Positions 6,594 to 10,001 of a DNA stretch of 10,001 bases are shown piece by piece. The stretch comes from Desulfonema limicola. Lineage in GTDB: Bacteria > Desulfobacterota > Desulfobacteria > Desulfobacterales > Desulfosalsimonadaceae. Within the stretch, counting starts at the first letter, position 1, and every line of letters starts with the position of its first letter. A program made the position numbers and the translations under genes. Where the stretch lies: contig DYLE01000079.1 in the NCBI GenBank assembly GCA_020722245.1, forward strand, positions 1 to 10,001. Direction: 5' to 3'. A model generated the notes under the pieces. That model made no database searches. It had not been told where the DNA came from and saw only the letters and a program-made list of their open reading frames with translations.

Positions 6594-8513
6594 CTATTTC
6601 TTATTTTCCTTGACCTCCTCGTAGTCCGCATCCACCACATCCTCATCCTCCTTTGAGGCCTGGGACCGGTTCTGGCCGCCGGCTTCGGCCTGCTGGCTTC
6701 CGGCTGCGGAGGCCTTCTGATACATCGCCTCGGCCAGTTTGTGCGAGGCCTGGGTCAGCTCATTGCTCAACCGTTTGATTTCCTCCATGTCATCGCCGGA
6801 CATGGCCTTTTTGAGCTGATCAATGATCCCGGAAATCTTGGATTTGGTTTCCGCATCCACCTTATCCCCCAGCTCGGTGATGGACTTTTCCGTGGAGTAG
6901 ATCAGAGAGTCCGCGTTGTTTCGTGCTTCAACCAGTTGCTTCAGTTTTTTATCCTCCTCGGAATGCAGTTGCGCATCCTTCACCAGCCGGTCGATCTCTT
7001 CCTTGGACAACCCGCTGGAGGCCGTGATGCGAATGGACTGTTCTTTTCCGGTGGCCTTGTCCTTTGCGGAGACGTTCACAATGCCGTTGGCGTCGATATC
7101 AAAGGTCACCTCGATCTGCGGAACCCCGCGGGGCGCGGGCGGGATGTCGGTCAGGTCAAACCGCCCGAGCGTTTTATTATGCGCAGCCATTTCACGCTCG
7201 CCCTGAAGCACATGAATGGACACCGCCGGCTGATTGTCCTGGGCCGTGGAAAAGATTTGGCTCTTTCGCGTAGGGATTGTGGTGTTTTTTTCGATCAGTT
7301 TGGTCATCACCCCACCCAGGGTTTCAATCCCCAAGGAAAGCGGCGTCACGTCCAGCAGAAGCACATCCTTCACATCCCCTTTCAGCACTCCGCCCTGGAT
7401 GGCGGCGCCCACGGCCACCACCTCGTCCGGGTTCACGCTTTTGTTCGGTTCCTTGCCGAAGATATTTTTAACCCGTTCCTGAACTGCAGGCATACGGGTC
7501 ATGCCGCCCACCAGGATCACCTCGTTGATATCTGATTTTTTCAACCCGGAATCCTTGAGCGCGGTCAGGCACGGTCCTTCCAGTTTATCCAGAAGATCGC
7601 TCACCAGAGCCTCGAGCTTCGCCCGGGTAATCTTGATGTTGAGATGCTTGGGGCCGCTGGCGTCCGCGGTGATAAACGGGAGGTTGACATCGGTCTGCAG
7701 GGAGGTGGAAAGCTCCATCTTCGCCTTTTCCGCCGCCTCCTTGAGCCGTTGCAGCGCCATCTTATCCTTCCGGATATCAATCCCCTGGTCCTTTTTAAAC
7801 TCATCGGCCAGGTAATCAATCAGCCTCAGATCAAAGTCATCCCCGCCCAGGTGGGTGTCCCCGTTGGTGGACTTCACCTCAAAAACACCATCCCCGATTT
7901 CAAGGATGGAGATATCAAATGTCCCGCCGCCGAGGTCAAAAACCGCGATTTTCTCCTCGGTCTTTTTGTCCAGGCCGTAGGCCAGAGAGGCCGCCGTGGG
8001 TTCATTGATGATCCTGAGCACGTTTAACCCGGCGATTTTTCCGGCGTCCTTTGTCGCCTGGCGCTGGCTGTCGTCGAAATACGCGGGTACGGTGATCACG
8101 GCATCCGTGACCTTTTCCCCTAGATACTCCTCGGCAGTATGTTTGATATCGGCCAGAATAAAGGATGATATCTCGGCCGGGCTGTGCTGCTTGCCGCGCA
8201 GGTTGATCCGCACATCCCCGTTGGGGGCCTTTTCGATTTTATATGGAAGGTTTTTAATATCCCTCTGGACCTCGGCGGAATCAAACTTGCGGCCGATCAG
8301 CCGTTTAACCCCGAACACCGTATTTTCCGGGTTGGTGATCGCCTGGCGCTTGGCGATCTGGCCCACAATCCGCTCCCCGCTTTCTAAGATCGCCACGATC
8401 GAGGGGGTGGTACGCCCCCCCTCTGGATTGGTAATCACCTTGGTTTCATTTCCTTCTCTGATCGCGACACATGAGTTGGTTGTGCCGAGATCAATTCCAA
8501 TGACCTTCCCCAT
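6594..8513 (-). CDS. dnaK: chaperone DnaK (Hsp70)
   Basis: A 639-residue Hsp70, the ATP-driven chaperone that works with GrpE and DnaJ in the cytosol. The nucleotide-binding domain shows IGIDLGTTNSCVAI (residues 5-18), Lys70 (VFGVKRLIG), Glu171 (NEPTAASLAYG), the phosphate-2 loop FDLGGGTFDIS (192-201, Thr198) and the adenosine motif VGGMTRMPAVQ. The interdomain linker reads DVLLLDVTPLSLGIE. The substrate-binding domain and helical lid follow, and the tail ends DADYEEVKENKK, close to the EEVD-like acidic tail of bacterial DnaK. Length and all key residues are normal. AAGGAGG lies 7 nt upstream of the ATG (reverse strand). It follows grpE with a 34-nt gap, forming an operon, and ends at the shared terminator. 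No dnaJ follows it; the neighbour there is a convergent gene. Confidence 0.99.
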   Translation of the reverse strand: MGKVIGIDLGTTNSCVAIREGNETKVITNPEGGRTTPSIVAILESGERIVGQIAKRQAITNPENTVFGVKRLIGRKFDSAEVQRDIKNLPYKIEKAPNGDVRINLRGKQHSPAEISSFILADIKHTAEEYLGEKVTDAVITVPAYFDDSQRQATKDAGKIAGLNVLRIINEPTAASLAYGLDKKTEEKIAVFDLGGGTFDISILEIGDGVFEVKSTNGDTHLGGDDFDLRLIDYLADEFKKDQGIDIRKDKMALQRLKEAAEKAKMELSTSLQTDVNLPFITADASGPKHLNIKITRAKLEALVSDLLDKLEGPCLTALKDSGLKKSDINEVILVGGMTRMPAVQERVKNIFGKEPNKSVNPDEVVAVGAAIQGGVLKGDVKDVLLLDVTPLSLGIETLGGVMTKLIEKNTTIPTRKSQIFSTAQDNQPAVSIHVLQGEREMAAHNKTLGRFDLTDIPPAPRGVPQIEVTFDIDANGIVNVSAKDKATGKEQSIRITASSGLSKEEIDRLVKDAQLHSEEDKKLKQLVEARNNADSLIYSTEKSITELGDKVDAETKSKISGIIDQLKKAMSGDDMEEIKRLSNELTQASHKLAEAMYQKASAAGSQQAEAGGQNRSQASKEDEDVVDADYEEVKENKK

Positions 8514-8547
8514 TTGTTTTTCCTCCTTGCTTGATATATCCTCGTCT

Positions 8548-9249
8548 TTACCGCCCTGTTTTGATTTCTCCGCCCTGTTTAGGGCTTTTTTCCCTTTTGG
8601 AAACCACCACCATGGCCGGCCTGAGCAGCCGGTTATGAATCATATACCCCTTTTGGAACTCGCTGATCACTGTGTTCTCCGGAAAGTCCTCGGAATCCTC
8701 CTGCATTATCGCCATGTGGAGAGAAGGATCAAAGGGTTTCCCTATGGCCTGAATCTCCGTCACGTGAAATTTTTTCAGAATTTTCAAAATTTCGTTTAGG
8801 GTCATCTCCACGCCTTCTAAAATGCAGGCATCTTCCCCTTCCCCCTTGACCCCCTCGCCGGAGCAGCACACCGCTCTTTCCAGGTTGTCGACCACGGTCA
8901 ACAGTTCCTTGATCAAGGCTTCGTTGGCGTATTTCCGGTATTCCTCTTCCTGGCGCTGCATCCGTTTTTTATAGTTTTCAAACTCAGCCGCTATCCGCAA
9001 CAGCCGATCATGCTCCTCTTCGGCCTTTTGCTTTACGGATTCCAGCTCCTGCTTTAACGATTCTCCCTCCTGTTCAGCATAAATTTCAGCAGAAGGTTTT
9101 TGGCCGGCTTTTCCAATGCTGTCGCCTTCTTCGTCCCCCTTGATTTCTATCCGTTTTGCTTCGGTGGCCTCATCCTCATGGTTTTTTTTGACAACCGGAG
9201 CATCTGTTTCCTTGGAATGCTTTTTTGTTTTTTCTGAAGAATCACCCAA
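8548..9249 (-). CDS. grpE: nucleotide exchange factor GrpE (TTG start)
   Basis: A 233-residue GrpE, which speeds ADP release from DnaK and may sense heat. The charged, disordered N-terminus (about 1-60) leads to a long coiled coil (ESLKQELESVKQKAEEEHDR, then RIAAEFENYKKRMQRQEEE). Next come the four-helix-bundle segment (LTVVDNLERAV) and the C-terminal beta wing FDPSLHMAIM...FQKGYMIHNRLLRPAMVVVSK. In the signature the usual acidic residue before RxLRP is Asn here. The start is TTG at 9247-9249. It is preceded by GGGAG with a 7-nt gap, there is no in-frame ATG or GTG upstream before a stop at 9277-9279, and the next Met is deep inside the coiled coil. It is co-directional with dnaK and lies downstream of the SRP RNA gene on the same strand. 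Confidence 0.97.
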   Translation of the reverse strand: MGDSSEKTKKHSKETDAPVVKKNHEDEATEAKRIEIKGDEEGDSIGKAGQKPSAEIYAEQEGESLKQELESVKQKAEEEHDRLLRIAAEFENYKKRMQRQEEEYRKYANEALIKELLTVVDNLERAVCCSGEGVKGEGEDACILEGVEMTLNEILKILKKFHVTEIQAIGKPFDPSLHMAIMQEDSEDFPENTVISEFQKGYMIHNRLLRPAMVVVSKREKSPKQGGEIKTGR

Positions 9250-9429
9250 TTTTCTGCTCCCTGGTGTATCGAAAATTTATGCACGGCTGTATCCTCTGCC
9301 GGCCCGAAAGTCGTTATTGTTTAAAAAACGCAAAGCCTTTTAAATTTTTACAGAAAGTAAGACGAAAAACGATAATGTCAAGGGAGGATGTAACCGAAAA
9401 AAAACCAATGGAAAAGACGAAGGATATAA
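9250..9429 (-). promoter_or_regulatory. grpE upstream region with candidate promoter
   Basis: 180 bases between the SRP RNA 3' end and grpE, with no gene. Reading the minus strand, a perfect TTGACA (9376-9381) is followed after 16 nt by TACTTT (9354-9359), a weak -10. This is the best promoter candidate for grpE-dnaK. No CIRCE (TTAGCACTC-N9-GAGTGCTAA) is present. The -35 reads CTTGAC, but there is no CCCCAT-like heat-shock sigma -10. A run of eight Ts on the minus strand near 9397-9404 could contribute to SRP RNA termination, though no good hairpin precedes it. Confidence 0.35.
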
Positions 9430-9685
9430 ACCTGGCTGTGAACCCATTATCGAATTTACTTGAAAAACAGATCATCGCATAACCGGGATCGATCCACGAC
9501 ACAGACAGGGTTACTTATCGCTGCTTCCTTCCGGACCTGACGAGGTTCATAACCGTCTGTTGCGCGGCGGCCGGTCAGAACAATCCGTTTGTTCGCATCA
9601 AACCCTCAAAACGGGAATTCAGCCCCGCATGAAGCGGATTTCGGGAACCAGGGTACCGCTGCCACCCCGCTTATCACAGCCAGGA
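9430..9685 (-). ncRNA. ffs: large-type bacterial SRP RNA with Alu domain
   Basis: This is the RNA core of the signal recognition particle, which binds Ffh and targets membrane proteins. On the minus strand the universal domain IV reads GTCAGGTCCGGAAGGAAGCA (about 9541-9522), with the GGAA tetraloop at 9529-9532. ACAGAC (9555-9560) pairs with GTCTGT (9501-9506), and GGATTG (9581-9586) pairs with CGATCC (9486-9491). The RNA does not stop there. CCTGGCTGTG (9675-9684) pairs perfectly over 10 bp with CACAGCCAGG (9431-9440) as helix 1. Inside it lies GCGGGGTGGCAGCGGTACCC (9670-9651), which from memory closely resembles the Alu domain of Bacillus scRNA (GCGGGGAGGUAGCGGUGCCC). Helix 3 is AGCGG/CCGCT (9656-9660 with 9633-9637). 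Helix 4 pairs 9624-9628 with 9611-9615 around the loop GCUGAAUU. Total length is about 255 nt, against roughly 270 in Bacillus. The exact ends are inferred from helix 1 and the promoter spacing. Confidence 0.93.
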
Positions 9686-9691
9686 ATTATT

Positions 9692-9720
9692 ATTATAAGG
9701 ACAGACTCCCTGATTTTCAA
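9692..9720 (-). promoter_or_regulatory. sigma-70 promoter of the SRP RNA gene
   Basis: On the minus strand, TTGAAA (9715-9720) is separated by exactly 17 nt from a perfect TATAAT (9692-9697). The predicted start about 7 nt further on coincides with the first base of SRP RNA helix 1 (9684-9685). The match between promoter spacing and an independently predicted RNA end supports both calls. A strong constitutive promoter fits a stable structural RNA. Confidence 0.88.
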
Positions 9721-9782
9721 GAAAGAAAACCAGTCTTCTTCCAAGGAACTTATGTTTTCCTGTTTGAAGAATGAGTAAATTA

Positions 9783-9886
9783 ACCACGGAGAGCACAAAG
9801 CATCTAGAGAAAAACGTCAGCCTTTCACTTTCTACCTTCAGTCTTCTACCTTCAGCCTTCAGTCTTCAGCCTTCTTTCTCTGTGGT
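9783..9886. repeat. short inverted-repeat-bounded intergenic element
   Basis: ACCACGGAGA (9783-9792) and TCTCTGTGGT (9877-9886) form a terminal inverted repeat (9 of 10 matches, or 10 pairs counting one G-U in RNA). They enclose a 104-bp block that contains the heptamer array. Related CCACAGAG-type inverted repeats are, as far as I recall, common between genes in delta-proteobacterial genomes. That would make this one copy of a dispersed family, but only one copy is visible here. It has no coding content. Confidence 0.5.
9819..9874. repeat. tandem 7-bp repeat array, about eight units
   Basis: Eight consecutive 7-mers. The first two are degenerate (AGCCTTT, CACTTTC) and six are clean (TACCTTC, AGTCTTC, TACCTTC, AGCCTTC, AGTCTTC, AGCCTTC). 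The consensus is WRYCTTC, with units ending in CTTC at strict 7-base spacing. On the minus strand it reads GAAGRYW. It lies inside the inverted-repeat element and is non-coding. There are no spacers, so it is not a CRISPR array. Confidence 0.85.
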
Positions 9887-10001
9887 AAAAATATTCAAAA
9901 AAAATCCATAAGTTACTTTCTGTAAATATACCGCAAAGCGGGATAAATAGTGTCTGAACAAAAATGGGTATAATCAATAAAAACGGTTTATTGTAAATTT
10001 A
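9887..10001. other. AT-rich non-coding right end
   Basis: 115 bases with no open frame worth calling. A small hairpin CCGC-AAA-GCGG occurs at 9931-9941, without a T-tract. A TATAAT-like hexamer at about 9969-9974 on the plus strand has no convincing -35. The sequence TTACTTTCTGTAAA at 9913-9926 is the exact reverse complement of a stretch at 9347-9360. Confidence 0.5.

Noticed and set aside
6741..7535. 264-codon plus-strand frame opposite dnaK (similarly 7996-8799, 267 codons)
   Set aside because: These are antisense shadows of the highly conserved dnaK and grpE. The translations show no domain pattern and the opposite strand fully explains the sequence.
9250..9430. CIRCE operator or heat-shock sigma promoter before grpE
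   Set aside because: No TTAGCACTC/GAGTGCTAA dyad and no CCCCAT-type -10 at the right spacing were found. Only an isolated TTGACA with a weak -10 is present.
9375..9482. 35-codon plus-strand frame beginning MSREDVTEKK
   Set aside because: It lies antisense to the 3' part of the SRP RNA (helix 1 and helix 5 strand) and to the grpE leader, and has no positioned ribosome binding site. The AGGGAGG at 9381-9387 is followed by ATG-TAA in another frame.
9485..9587. Small 4.5S-type SRP RNA only
   Set aside because: The inner ~100 nt can fold alone. However, the Alu-domain sequence, the perfect helix 1 at the outer ends and the promoter position show a larger molecule.
9588..9690. A tRNA gene in the GC-rich block upstream of SRP domain IV
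   Set aside because: The GGTTCCCGAAATCC stretch looks superficially like a T arm, but it has no TTCRA loop, anticodon arm or acceptor pairing. It fits the SRP Alu domain instead.
9560..9778. Plus-strand frames of 61-72 codons
   Set aside because: Both cross the Alu domain and promoter of the minus-strand SRP RNA. They have no family resemblance and no ribosome binding site, so they are chance frames in a structured GC-rich RNA gene.
9819..9874. CRISPR-like array
   Set aside because: The units are 7 bp and directly adjacent with no spacers, so it is a simple tandem repeat.

Overview
The window looks like chromosome of a Gram-negative, moderately GC-rich bacterium, most likely a Desulfobacterota (delta-proteobacterial) lineage. 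The evidence is a DnaK of the proteobacterial type, several predicted outer-membrane lipoproteins, a Blc-type lipocalin, and AT-rich spacers between GC-richer genes. This placement is inferred from protein flavour and is not proven.

Positions 1 to about 5510 hold a plus-strand run of closely spaced genes. First comes the 5' remnant of a PhnB-like VOC-family protein that runs straight into a 5'-truncated ATP-grasp (D-Ala-D-Ala-ligase-like) gene. Next is a UPF0316 (DUF5698/DUF2179) membrane protein gene broken by one extra T in a T8 run. A PNPOx-fold flavin-binding protein, a lipocalin lipoprotein, a penicillin-acylase-family Ntn hydrolase with a lipobox, and a 51-codon candidate small gene follow. 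After an AT-rich gap comes a SGNH/GDSL hydrolase lipoprotein (5733-6482). It ends at a strong bidirectional terminator shared with dnaK, which is transcribed towards it.

On the minus strand, grpE (TTG start) and dnaK form a two-gene chaperone operon read from right to left. No hrcA, dnaJ or CIRCE element is visible in the window.

Upstream of grpE and on the same strand is the most notable feature. It is a signal recognition particle RNA of the large, Alu-domain-bearing type, about 255 nt long, at roughly 9430-9685. Besides the universal domain IV it carries a complete 5' Alu domain. Its termini close with a perfect 10-bp helix 1, and it has a near-consensus sigma-70 promoter. Most proteobacteria have only the ~110-nt 4.5S form.

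The right end (9780-10001) is non-coding. It holds an array of about eight 7-bp units enclosed by a ~10-bp inverted repeat, followed by AT-rich sequence with no gene.

Functionally, the left half is envelope-oriented, with three consecutive recognisable lipoproteins (lipocalin, acylase, SGNH hydrolase). The right half is housekeeping for protein folding and targeting (SRP RNA, GrpE, DnaK).
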